Of a DNA stretch of 64,000 nucleotides, positions 20,549 to 28,514 are shown one piece after another. Within the stretch, counting starts at the first letter, position 1. Every line of letters starts with the position of its first letter. The stretch comes from Hyphomicrobium_A sp963724945 (GTDB lineage Bacteria; Pseudomonadota; Alphaproteobacteria; Rhizobiales; Hyphomicrobiaceae): assembly GCA_963724945.1 (NCBI GenBank), contig CAVRWL010000003.1, positions 1,612,001 to 1,676,000 of the forward strand, read 5' to 3'. The position numbers and the translations under genes are program-made. The notes below the pieces were generated by a model. The model saw only the letters and a list, made by a program, of their open reading frames with translations, was not told the origin of the DNA and searched no databases.

Positions 20549-20856
20549 CGTTTGGGCGATCTGCATACGTGAGAGGCGGATCGGGTACGGAGCCGCGGCT
20601 TTACCCTGGCGTTAAGTCGTCGCTGCTCCGGCACCGGACCGCTGCAAATTTGGGCTTTAATCCAGAGCAGGAAGGCCTGAGGGTTTCGCTCGGCAAGGGG
20701 CCTGGTGCCGGGCCGTTTCCGGGGTCGGCTGTGTGGGCTCGAAGCCCTCGCGCCGAGCTTTTTGGGGTTGTAGGATTGCTCCGGGACGGGATCGCGGGGC
20801 GACCATGTTTGTAGCGTGTCGTCGTGAGCCGGCGGGCTCGCGACGGGAGTTCGCCG
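20549..20856. other. Intergenic region
   Basis: Some 300 bases of high-GC sequence with no recognisable gene. The only relevant element is a ribosome binding site (GGGAG) just before the ATG at 20857. Open frames on both strands here lack family resemblance. Confidence 0.45.
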
Positions 20857-22318
20857 ATGAAGGAACCGAGGTTCACGGATCAGCAGATCGCCTTCATCCG
20901 GCGGCAGGCTGACGATGCGGCGGACGATGAGGCGTCGGTTCTGGACGCCTGCCGCGAGGCCGGGATCTCGCTCGAGACCTATCACCGTTGGCGCCGCAAG
21001 TACGGCGGCCTCACGCCGGCCGGGTTGTCGCGCCTGCAGCTGCTCGAGAACGAGAACACGCGCCTCAAGGAGCTCGTGGCCAAGCTGATCATCGACACGC
21101 CGCCGACGACGCAGCCGACTGGCGAGCCTCAGCCATCCAACTCGCCGCCCGGGGATGACACCCTCGCAGTGCCCTTCACGCAGCCCACTTCGGTGTCCCT
21201 CGCGGTACCCTCCGCGCTGGTGGACGACGAGCCCACGCTGTTTGAGAGCATCAAGCAGTCGGCGGAGCATATCCTCCTCATGCGCCACGCGCTGCTCGCT
21301 CACGCGCAAGACTTTGCCCGTAATCTTGCCGCTCGCGTGCGCCAACTGGGGCCGGGACTGTTGGCGACCCGCGCGGCGGTTGTCCGGTTTCTGCAATCGG
21401 ATGGGCGCGGGGCTGTGCTCGTGAGGGACGCGGCCCTTTGGGTGCGAGCGCGCGTCGCGCAGCTCTCCTGGGCGCAGGTGCCTGCTCTCGCCGCGCAAAT
21501 CGGCAGACGTGTGCGTGACGAGTCGAAAGGCCGCGAGATTCTCATCGCCGGTGTCGTCGGCGGTCTCGTTGCGGGTTTCGCAGTCGGGCTCGAGAGCACC
21601 CCGCTCGATGAAAGCGGCCCGCCGACGGCTCCCGTCGACACCAGCATTCGTCTCAACAGCTACGGCTCGGTCTCGACCCTGTTGAAGGGGGGATGGGACA
21701 GACCGCAGCCGTGGGGCACTTGGATGTCCGGCAACAGCGCGTCGATACTTCTCGGCTTCGACGGCCCTCGCGCGCGGAGACGTCGACTTGCTGCTCGAGG
21801 CGCGCACGCAGCCGCTCCAAGGCATCGAGCCTCCAACGGTCATCGTCCGCTTCAACGACGCCGAGCTCGGCCGCTGGCAATTGCCGGCACAGGCGCGCCG
21901 TCTGCGCCGCCGATTCATCATCCCCGCGGCCGTCTTCAACCGGCGCACCGACGCGCAGCTAAGCTTCGAGATCGCCGCCACTTCCCCCACGCCCACGGTA
22001 TTCGGCGTAGAGGGGCTGTCCCTGCGCGATGCCCGCCACCTCACCGACTTCAAGGGTTTTCTCGACCATTGCAGCCAGGGCAAGCTGGTCGGATGGGCGA
22101 TCGCGGAGAATACCGCTGTGAGCGTAACGGCGAGCGTCAACGGGCAGCCGATCAAGGCCGTGCTTACGAGCATGGAGCGGCCTGACCTCGCCTCGAAGGG
22201 GCTCCCCGACGACGCCGGGTTCGTGCTGACCCCGGCCCAGCCGATCGCTGCCGGAAGCCGGGTCGAGGTGCGCTTCGCCAACGGCCGCCCGCTCATAGGC
22301 TCGCCTTGCCAGCCTTGA
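20857..22318 (+). CDS. Transposase-type HTH fused to a membrane helix and carbohydrate-associated modules
   Basis: Starts at ATG 20857 after GGGAG. Residues 1-80 are an IS3 OrfA-like helix-turn-helix: RFTDQQIAFIRRQAD, ACREAGISLETYHRWRRKYG, then a leucine-zipper-like LQLLENENTRLKELVAKL. Residues 80-220 are Pro-rich then helical; 226-245 is one membrane helix (ILIAGVVGGLVAGFAVGL). After it comes a domain with GGWDRPQPWGTWMSG, like the DUF7024-type module of polysaccharide proteins, and a C-terminal FKGFLDHCSQGKLVGWA module like those appended to glycosyltransferases. A single missing base near 21766 shifts the frame; the second part ends at 22318. There is no DDE catalytic domain, so it is not a working transposase. 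A membrane-bound regulator is one possible reading. Confidence 0.65.
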
Positions 22319-22456
22319 GGCGCGGGCGCTCAGCGCGCATGGGGCAAAGGGCGCCATCGCGTTTGTGGGTCGGGTTGCGGCATGGCAATATGCGCCGATT
22401 GCAGCGCGCCCCTGCGATCCGAAACCTCCACCGCCAATCACAGAACGCCCAATCCC

Positions 22457-23491
22457 ATGGCCGATAACGCGGACGCCTGGCGCATTGTCGAGCTTTCAGG
22501 CCCCGTGATCGTGCTCGCCGCCGTTGCTACGGCGCTGCTGACCCTGCTGCTGCGCCCGGTCCTCAAGCGCATCGCGCCCGCGGTGCCGAATGCCCGCTCG
22601 TCTCACCGCGAGGTGACGCCGCAGGGCGGCGGGATCGCGGTCGTCGCCGTGACGCTCGCGGTGAGCGCGATCGCGGTGCTCGCCTTTGCCTCCGGGACCT
22701 CCGCCGCCGACAGACTTCTCCCGGTTCTGGGCGGCGCGCTACTGCTCGCCCTCGTGGGGGCAGCCGACGACATCCGCACACTCGGCTTTGCCCCGCGGCT
22801 CGTGGCGCAAGCCGTTGCCGTCGGCGTGGTGCTCGCGGCGCTGCCCGCCGACGCGCGCATCCTGCCGGCGGTGCCGCTCTGGCTTGAGCGCGGCGTGCTG
22901 ATCATCGGCGGCGTTTGGTTCGTCAACCTCGTGAACTTCATGGACGGCATCGATTGGATGATGGTGGCCGAGGTGGTGCCGATCACGCTCGGCGTCGCGC
23001 TTATCGGCATGCTCGGCGTGCTGCCGCCGGAGGCCCTCGTCGTCGCGCTCGCGCTTCTGGGCGCGATGCTCGGCTTTGCGCCCTTCAACCGCCCGGTTGC
23101 GCGGATGTTTCTCGGCGACGTCGGCAGCCTCCCGATCGGGCTGCTCATCGGCTGGCTGTTGCTGCTCGTCGCGGCTTCCGGCCACCTTGCGGCGGCGCTA
23201 CTGCTGCCGCTCTACTTCATCGCCGATACGACGGCGACGCTTCTGCGGCGCATGCGGGCGGGCGCCCGCTTCTGGGAGGCGCACCGCACGCATTTCTACC
23301 AGCGTGCCGGCGACGGCGGCTGGACCAACATGGAGATCGTTGCGCGCGTGTTCGCGGTCAACCTGGGTCTCGTGGCGCTGGCGGTGCTGACCATCGTCGT
23401 TCCCGCGCCAGCCGCTGCTGCAGCGGCCTTTCTGACCGGCGTCGCCCTCGTCGCAGGGCTGATGACAAGCTTTGCCCGAGGACGCCGGTGA
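22457..23491 (+). CDS. WecA/WbpL-like undecaprenyl-phosphate sugar-1-phosphate transferase
   Basis: About 345 residues, family 4 glycosyltransferase (MraY/WecA superfamily). It would start glycan assembly by moving a HexNAc- or deoxyhexose-1-phosphate from UDP to undecaprenyl phosphate. Motifs: SSHREVTPQGGGIAVV near residue 50, the metal-binding LVGAADDIRTLGF, FVNLVNFMDGIDWM, ARMFLGDVGSLPIG and the sugar-selective HRTHFYQRAGDGGW. Ten to eleven membrane helices are visible. ATG at 22457 gives MADNADAW; an ATG at 22382 would add 25 non-homologous residues. Its stop overlaps the start of the SDR gene by four bases, the usual WbpL-epimerase pairing. Confidence 0.92.
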   Translation: MADNADAWRIVELSGPVIVLAAVATALLTLLLRPVLKRIAPAVPNARSSHREVTPQGGGIAVVAVTLAVSAIAVLAFASGTSAADRLLPVLGGALLLALVGAADDIRTLGFAPRLVAQAVAVGVVLAALPADARILPAVPLWLERGVLIIGGVWFVNLVNFMDGIDWMMVAEVVPITLGVALIGMLGVLPPEALVVALALLGAMLGFAPFNRPVARMFLGDVGSLPIGLLIGWLLLLVAASGHLAAALLLPLYFIADTTATLLRRMRAGARFWEAHRTHFYQRAGDGGWTNMEIVARVFAVNLGLVALAVLTIVVPAPAAAAAAFLTGVALVAGLMTSFARGRR

Positions 23492-24426
23492 GCGGCCGCA
23501 TCCTCGTCACCGGAGCCTCGGGCTTCGTCGGGCGCGGCCTGGTTGCGGCGCTCGCCGACGCCGGCACGCTTGTGTGCGCGGCGACGCGCAATCCTGCTTC
23601 GCTGCCGACGGCACCCGGAGTCGAGACCATTGCGGTGCCCGATTTCACGCAGCCCGTCGACTGGAAGCCGCTGCTCGCCGGCGTTGACGCCGTCGTGCAC
23701 CTCGCCGGTATCGCGCACGTGGGTACGCGCGTCGACGCCGACCTCTACGATCGCGTCAATCACCGCGCGACCGCCGAGCTGGTGGCGGCCTGCGTGCGCG
23801 CCAACGTGCCCCGCTTCATCCTTGTCTCCTCCGTCAGGGCGCAATGCGGTCCGGCGTCTCCCCGCGTCTTGCGCGAGAGCGACGAGTCGCAGCCGACCGA
23901 GGCCTACGGCCGCTCCAAGCTCGAGGCTGAGGCCGCGATTCGTGCGTGTCCGCTCGCTTGGACGATCCTGCGTCCCGTCGTGGTTTACGGTCCTGGCGTC
24001 AAGGGCAACCTCGCGAGCCTCATGCGGCTTGCGCGCCTGCCGCTTCCGCTGCCGTTCGCCGCGTTCACCAGCAAGCGATCGCTCATCGGCCGCGACAATC
24101 TCATCGGCGCCGTCCGCTTCGTGCTGGAGCAGTCGGCAACGGCCGGGGAGACGTATCTCGTGGCCGAGCCTGAGCCGGTGAGCCTGGCCGAGATCGTCGC
24201 GGCGCTGCGCGCTGGCGCCGGTCGCCGGCCGGGGCTCTTCCCTGTGCCTCAGGCGTGGCTCGAGGCGGGGCTGCGGCTCGCCGGGCGCGGCGACCTCTGG
24301 GAGCGCCTCGCCGGGGCGCTCGTCGTCGATCCCGGCAAGCTGATCGCCGCCGGCTGGTGCCCCGATCGCGATACGAAAGCCGGGCTTGCCCGCATGGCCG
24401 CCTCGCGAGCCTCTAAGATCGAATGA
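23488..24426 (+). CDS. NAD-dependent epimerase/dehydratase paired with the WecA-like transferase
   Basis: 312 residues, extended SDR related to UDP-GlcNAc/UDP-QuiNAc-forming epimerases and reductases. It starts GTG in a GTGA overlap with the preceding stop, reading SGRILVTGASGFVGRGLVAA (cofactor site), DAVVHLAGIAHVGTRV, VSSVRAQCG and catalytic YGRSKLEAEAAIR, then LRPVVVYGPGVKGN. Acting just after the transferase gene, it probably supplies its nucleotide-sugar substrate. The specific product (for example UDP-FucNAc or UDP-QuiNAc) cannot be told from sequence alone. Confidence 0.9.
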   Translation: MSGRILVTGASGFVGRGLVAALADAGTLVCAATRNPASLPTAPGVETIAVPDFTQPVDWKPLLAGVDAVVHLAGIAHVGTRVDADLYDRVNHRATAELVAACVRANVPRFILVSSVRAQCGPASPRVLRESDESQPTEAYGRSKLEAEAAIRACPLAWTILRPVVVYGPGVKGNLASLMRLARLPLPLPFAAFTSKRSLIGRDNLIGAVRFVLEQSATAGETYLVAEPEPVSLAEIVAALRAGAGRRPGLFPVPQAWLEAGLRLAGRGDLWERLAGALVVDPGKLIAAGWCPDRDTKAGLARMAASRASKIE

Positions 24427-24503
24427 TAAGAACTTATGCCCGCGTCCGGCGCAGCGGCCGATACTGCATGCCGCTAATCGAGGAAGCGCCGGGACCGAAG
24501 ACG

Positions 24504-25643
24504 ATGGACGACACGCCGAACCTGAATCTGCCCTACATCATGGCGGCGCAGGCGCAGAAGCACGTCACCCACAACGAGGCGATCCGCGCCCTCGATGCCG
24601 TCGTGCAGATCGCCGTCGCCGATCGCGACCTGACGATCCCGCCCGCGAGCCCGGCGGAGGGCGACCGCTACATCGTCGCGGCGGGCGCCACGGGCGCGTG
24701 GGCCGGCAGCGACGGAAAGCTCGCGGCCTGGCAGGACGGCGCCTGGATGCTCTATGCGCCGCTAGAAGGCTGGCTCGCCTGGGTTGCGGATGAGGACGCG
24801 CTTCTCGCCTGGGACGGCAGCGTATGGACAAGCGCGGCTGGCGGTGGAGCGAGCGCGTTCACCGCGCTCACGGACACGCCGTCCGCCTACACGAGCGCTG
24901 CCGGCAAGATGTCGGTCGTCAGAAGCGACGAGATGGGCCTGGAGTTCTCCGACGAGGTGGCACAGCTCGGCGTGAACGCCACGCCCGATGCCAGCAACAA
25001 GCTGGCGATCTCTTCCGACGCGAGCTTGTTCAATCACGCCGGCGCCGGCCACCAGCACAAGATCAACAAGAACGCGGCGAGCGATACCGCCTCGCTGCTG
25101 TTCCAGACCGGATTCTCGGGCCGGGCGGAGTTCGGGACGACGGGTGACGACGACTGGCACGTCAAGGTGAGCCCCGACGGCTCTACCTGGCAGGAGGCGA
25201 TCGTCGTCGATAAGACGAGCGGGGAACTCTTCGCTCGCGGCGGGATCAAGATAGGGCCCAATGAGGCGGGCCAATCGATCGTCAGGTTCACCAATGCTGC
25301 CGGCGAGGTTACCGACCAATACAATTCTTACATAGACGGCAACTTCTATATTGATCATCCGCAAAGCACTGGCCGTATCGACTTGAGGACGACCACCGGG
25401 TACCTATCGCGGCTGGCCATTGCCGCGAGCGGCAACGTCGGCATCGGCATGACCAGCCCCGCCGTCAAGCTCGATGTCGACGGACCGATCCGCGTCAAAT
25501 CCTACACCGTCGCAACGGTCCCCTCGGCAGCGGCCGCGGCCGGGCAGATCATCTATATCTCCGACGAAAGCGGCGGCGCCGTCATAGCCTTCTCCGATGG
25601 CACCAATTGGCTGCGCGCCACGGACAGGGCCGTGATATCCTAG
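24504..25643 (+). CDS. DUF2793 tail-type protein
   Basis: About 380 residues. The N-terminal NLNLPYIMAAQAQKHVTHNE and LDAVVQIAVADRDLTIPP are the hallmark of DUF2793, found in phage and gene-transfer-agent tail genes of alphaproteobacteria. After a linker come QLGVNATPDASNKLAISSDA and a C-terminal NVGIGMTSPAVKLDVDGPIR segment as in tail fibres. I prefer the ATG at 24504 because homology begins there; an ATG at 24423 overlaps the previous stop in ATGA and would add 27 residues. No other phage gene is nearby, so it may be a domesticated surface protein. Whether it touches the glycan made by the neighbours is speculation. Confidence 0.8.
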   Translation: MDDTPNLNLPYIMAAQAQKHVTHNEAIRALDAVVQIAVADRDLTIPPASPAEGDRYIVAAGATGAWAGSDGKLAAWQDGAWMLYAPLEGWLAWVADEDALLAWDGSVWTSAAGGGASAFTALTDTPSAYTSAAGKMSVVRSDEMGLEFSDEVAQLGVNATPDASNKLAISSDASLFNHAGAGHQHKINKNAASDTASLLFQTGFSGRAEFGTTGDDDWHVKVSPDGSTWQEAIVVDKTSGELFARGGIKIGPNEAGQSIVRFTNAAGEVTDQYNSYIDGNFYIDHPQSTGRIDLRTTTGYLSRLAIAASGNVGIGMTSPAVKLDVDGPIRVKSYTVATVPSAAAAAGQIIYISDESGGAVIAFSDGTNWLRATDRAVIS

Positions 25644-25670
25644 CAAACTGCGGTCTGCGGATGGTCTGTG

Positions 25671-25841
25671 ATGCACGACAAGGATGGACGAGGCATCCCT
25701 CGCAAGCCCTCCGGCTCCAGCCGGGCGGAACGGCTCGCAGCCGAGCTCAAGGCGAACTTGAAGAGACGCAAGGAGCAGGCGCGCACGCGCCGAAACGCGG
25801 GCGGATCGCGGCCCGCCAAGCAAGACGAAAGCGGCAAGTGA
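25671..25841 (+). CDS. Short basic protein upstream of murA
   Basis: 56 residues from ATG 25671 to TGA 25839-25841. Highly charged: a GSSRAERLAAELKANLKRRK segment, then EQARTRRNAGG. Short basic proteins with an RLAAELRANLKRRKAQ-like core are common beside murA in rhizobial genomes, and this one lies about 800 bases upstream of murA on the same strand. No signal peptide or membrane segment. Function unknown; possibly nucleic-acid binding given its charge. Follows the DUF2793 gene by 27 bases. Confidence 0.75.
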   Translation: MHDKDGRGIPRKPSGSSRAERLAAELKANLKRRKEQARTRRNAGGSRPAKQDESGK

Positions 25842-25865
25842 GGCGCGGAAATCTCGCCGAGGCGG

Positions 25866-26405
25866 CTATTCGCAGGGCACCGACAGCGTCATGCCGGCCG
25901 CGGGAAAGTACTTCTTGCAGCCGACGTTCTGGGTGGTCTTGGGCTCGCTCGTCGGCTCGCTCGTTGACTTGGCCGTGCTCTTCCCACCCGCTGTGTCCGT
26001 GTCGAGGGAAGCCCGCGCGATGGTCGAATTCTCGTTGTGCACGCCTTTGGCCGTGTCGGCCTTGTCGGAACCGGAATCCGCCTTGGCGAGCGTGCCCCGG
26101 GCGATCCCGGAGTTCTCGTTCTCCGCCTTGTCCTTGACTTTATCCGCGTCGTCGTCGGCGGGCGCGCTCTTGGCCGTGCTGGTCTTCCGGTGGACGGGCG
26201 CCTCGTGCCGCGGCGTATCGCGATAAACGCGCCGCGGCGCCGAATGCTGGTAGCTGCCACCGGAGTCGTTGGAATGGAAGTTGGGTCCGACACCGAGCGG
26301 TCCGCCGTAGCCGCGGCCTTCGTAGCTGGGATAATTTTGCGCGGAGGCGGCGGCCGTCGCTAAGGCGAAAAGTGCCGCCGCGATGACGAGACGTGCCCAG
26401 GCCAT
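25866..26405 (-). CDS. Exported low-complexity protein of unknown function
   Basis: 179 residues. ATG at 26405 has GGAGG five bases upstream, better than the ATG at 26417. The first 21 residues (MAWARLVIAAALFALATAAA) look like a signal peptide cleaved after ASA. The mature part is Gly/Tyr-rich, then Lys/Asp/Ala-rich with two imperfect copies of NENSxIARxxL, and ends with GCKKYFPAAGMTLSVPCE carrying two cysteines that could pair. I recognise no family. It faces the small basic gene tail-to-tail and is transcribed away from murA. Confidence 0.8.
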   Translation of the reverse strand: MAWARLVIAAALFALATAAASAQNYPSYEGRGYGGPLGVGPNFHSNDSGGSYQHSAPRRVYRDTPRHEAPVHRKTSTAKSAPADDDADKVKDKAENENSGIARGTLAKADSGSDKADTAKGVHNENSTIARASLDTDTAGGKSTAKSTSEPTSEPKTTQNVGCKKYFPAAGMTLSVPCE

Positions 26406-26680
26406 AGTGACCTCCATGGGGTTTGATCGCGGCGGCCCGACTGATCGTTACCCGAGCGCCCGAACCGGCTCGATGCTAGCCGAAGTTTAGGATTGTGGGA
26501 ACGGCCAAACCCGACTTTTCAGAATCCAGTAGCATCCTTCGTCACGTCGGGAGCGTGCCGTTTTGGCCGCGGCGGACGCGGTTTGGCCACGAAAACTTGC
26601 TGGAAAGGGGTCCAAGCGCATAATCATTTAAGGATGGCAGGCCTGCTATCGGCCCGCGCGAGCGCGAGGGGGAGTATTTC

Positions 26681-27970
26681 ATGGATCGCATCAGAATCAC
26701 GGGTGGCGAGCGGCTCAACGGCACGATTCCCATCTCGGGTGCCAAGAACGCTGCGCTCCCCTTGATGATCGCCAGCCTGCTGACGCCCGACCGGCTCACC
26801 TTGAAGAACGTCCCCAACCTCGCCGACGTCAATCTGCTCGCGCGCATCTTGCGCAACCACGGCGTCGATTCCGCTGTCGACGGCAAGCGCGCCGGCCCCG
26901 CCGCGCATATCGGCGAGACCTTCCATCTGTCCGCGCGCGACATCGTCGACACGGTGGCACCCTATGAGATGGTGAGCCGCATGCGCGCGAGCTTCTGGGT
27001 CTTGGGCCCGCTCGTTGCACGTTGCGGGCAGGCCAAGGTCTCGCTGCCCGGCGGCTGCGCCATCGGCACGCGCCCGGTCGATCTGCACTTGATGGGCTTA
27101 AAGGAGCTCGGCGCCGAGATCGAGATCGAGGGGGGCTACGTGATCGCCAAGGCGCGCGGCGGCTTGCGCGGCGGACGCGTGGTCTTCCCCAAGGTGTCGG
27201 TCGGCGCAACGCACCAGGTGCTGCTCGCCTCTGCGCTTGCGCGCGGGGAGACGGTGATCGAGAACGCGGCGCGCGAGCCGGAGGTCGGCGACGTTGCCCA
27301 ATGTCTCGTCAAGATGGGCGCGAGGATCGAGGGCATTGGCACCTCGACCTTGCACATCGAGGGCGCGGACCGGCTGGAGGGTGCCGTGCATACGGTGCTC
27401 CCCGACCGCATCGAGACGGGCACGTTTGCGATTGCGGTCGCGGCGACGGGAGGCGACGTGGTGCTCGAGGGCGCACGCGCCGATCTCTTGAAGACGGCGC
27501 TCGATGCGCTCGCCAAGACCGGCGTCGAGGTGAAGGAGACCAACAGCGGCATCCGCATCGCCCGCAACGGGGCGGGCATCGAGCCGATCGCCATTGAGAC
27601 GCAGCCTTTCCCCGGCTTCCCCACCGATTTGCAGGCTCAGCTCATGGCGCTGATGACGACGGCGGGCGGCACTAGCGTCATCCGCGAGACGATCTTCGAG
27701 AACCGCTTCATGCACGTGCAGGAATTGGCCCGCCTCGGCGCCGATATCCAGCTGCACGGCGACACCGCCACCATCAAGGGTGTCAAGGGCCTCACCGGAG
27801 CGCCGGTCATGGCGACCGATCTGCGCGCCTCCGTCTCCCTCGTCATCGCCGGGCTGATGGCGGAGGGCGAGACCATGATCAACCGCGTCTATCACTTGGA
27901 TCGCGGCTTTGAGCAGCTCGAGCAGAAGCTGTCGCGCTGCGGCGCGCAGATCGAGCGCCTCACGGGCTGA
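26681..27970 (+). CDS. murA: UDP-N-acetylglucosamine 1-carboxyvinyltransferase
   Basis: 429 residues, full length. Transfers enolpyruvate from PEP to UDP-GlcNAc, the first committed step of peptidoglycan synthesis in the cytoplasm. Substrate-binding PISGAKNAALPLM at about 18-30, RxxR region EMVSRMRASFWVLGPL, catalytic cysteine in LPGGCAIGTRPVDLHLMGL (Cys126), GTFAIAVAATGGDV and FPTDLQAQLMAL. A cysteine at the active site means it should be fosfomycin-sensitive in principle. Start ATG 26681 preceded by GGGGG. Order murA followed some way downstream by DUF2948-hisD is typical of rhizobia, though here about 7 kb of other genes intervene. Confidence 0.97.
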   Translation: MDRIRITGGERLNGTIPISGAKNAALPLMIASLLTPDRLTLKNVPNLADVNLLARILRNHGVDSAVDGKRAGPAAHIGETFHLSARDIVDTVAPYEMVSRMRASFWVLGPLVARCGQAKVSLPGGCAIGTRPVDLHLMGLKELGAEIEIEGGYVIAKARGGLRGGRVVFPKVSVGATHQVLLASALARGETVIENAAREPEVGDVAQCLVKMGARIEGIGTSTLHIEGADRLEGAVHTVLPDRIETGTFAIAVAATGGDVVLEGARADLLKTALDALAKTGVEVKETNSGIRIARNGAGIEPIAIETQPFPGFPTDLQAQLMALMTTAGGTSVIRETIFENRFMHVQELARLGADIQLHGDTATIKGVKGLTGAPVMATDLRASVSLVIAGLMAEGETMINRVYHLDRGFEQLEQKLSRCGAQIERLTG

Positions 27971-28090
27971 GCTTTGCACTTTCCGGGTGTTCCGCCCGGA
28001 ACAGCGGGCGTGGCCCCGCGCGCCTTATTGACCTCCTCGTGATCAACCGGCGGCCCGCAATGGCGCCGTCTCAACGCGACGGAGGAATGC

Positions 28091-28369
28091 ATGACCACCC
28101 AGATCTTCAAGACCGGCATCGTGTGCTGCGCGGTTGTGGCTTCGGCTCTCGCCGGCCTGCTGACGAGCACGGCGGCTGAGGCCCGCGGCGGCAAGGAGTT
28201 CTACTCGGAGGACTACCAGTTCGACCGGCCCATGAAGGGCTATGAGGGGCAGGCAGGCAACTATTACTGCTCCTATCAGCGCCTGCCGAACCGCGTGTGC
28301 ACGGTCGACGCCAACGGCAACGAGCGCTGCCAGGTGAAGGGCTGGACGTTGCGCCAGTATTGCTACTAA
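28091..28369 (+). CDS. Small exported cysteine-containing protein
   Basis: 92 residues. A signal peptide with hydrophobic core CCAVVASALAGLLTSTAAEA leads into a mature domain with KEFYSEDYQFDRP and five cysteines clustered at the end: YYCSYQRLPNRVCTVDANG, RCQVKGWTLRQYC. The cysteines may form disulphides in the periplasm. Strong ribosome site (GACGGAGGAATGC) fixes the ATG at 28091. A strong terminator follows at 28441. I do not recognise the family. Confidence 0.85.
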   Translation: MTTQIFKTGIVCCAVVASALAGLLTSTAAEARGGKEFYSEDYQFDRPMKGYEGQAGNYYCSYQRLPNRVCTVDANGNERCQVKGWTLRQYCY

Positions 28370-28440
28370 GCGCGTTTGATCGGGGTGTGTCGCGCCCGGG
28401 GCTCATCGGCTCCGTCGCCCCGCAACAGCGCCCCCGATCG

Positions 28441-28477
28441 GCGGGTCCCGGAGTAATCCCCGGGACCCGCCTCTTTT
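28441..28477 (+). terminator. Rho-independent terminator
   Basis: Perfect 11-bp inverted repeat (GCGGGTCCCGG at 28441-28451 and its complement at 28460-28470) with an 8-base loop, followed by CTCTTTT. It ends transcription of the small exported gene and protects the opposite-strand GGDEF/EAL gene whose stop is at 28515. Confidence 0.92.
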
Positions 28478-28514
28478 CCCCGCCGCGTATTGCAATCGAT
28501 GCGTTCGAGCGGCC

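Noticed and set aside
20857..21100. Functional IS3 transposase
   Set aside because: Only the OrfA-type HTH is present; no DDE domain, no OrfB, no terminal repeats, and the frame continues into a membrane helix.
20545..22296. 583-codon open frame on the - strand
   Set aside because: Antisense to the HTH-fusion gene, whose own frame contains recognisable domains and a ribosome site.
27988..28003. Terminator after murA (TGTTCC/GGAACA)
   Set aside because: Only six pairs and no T tail.
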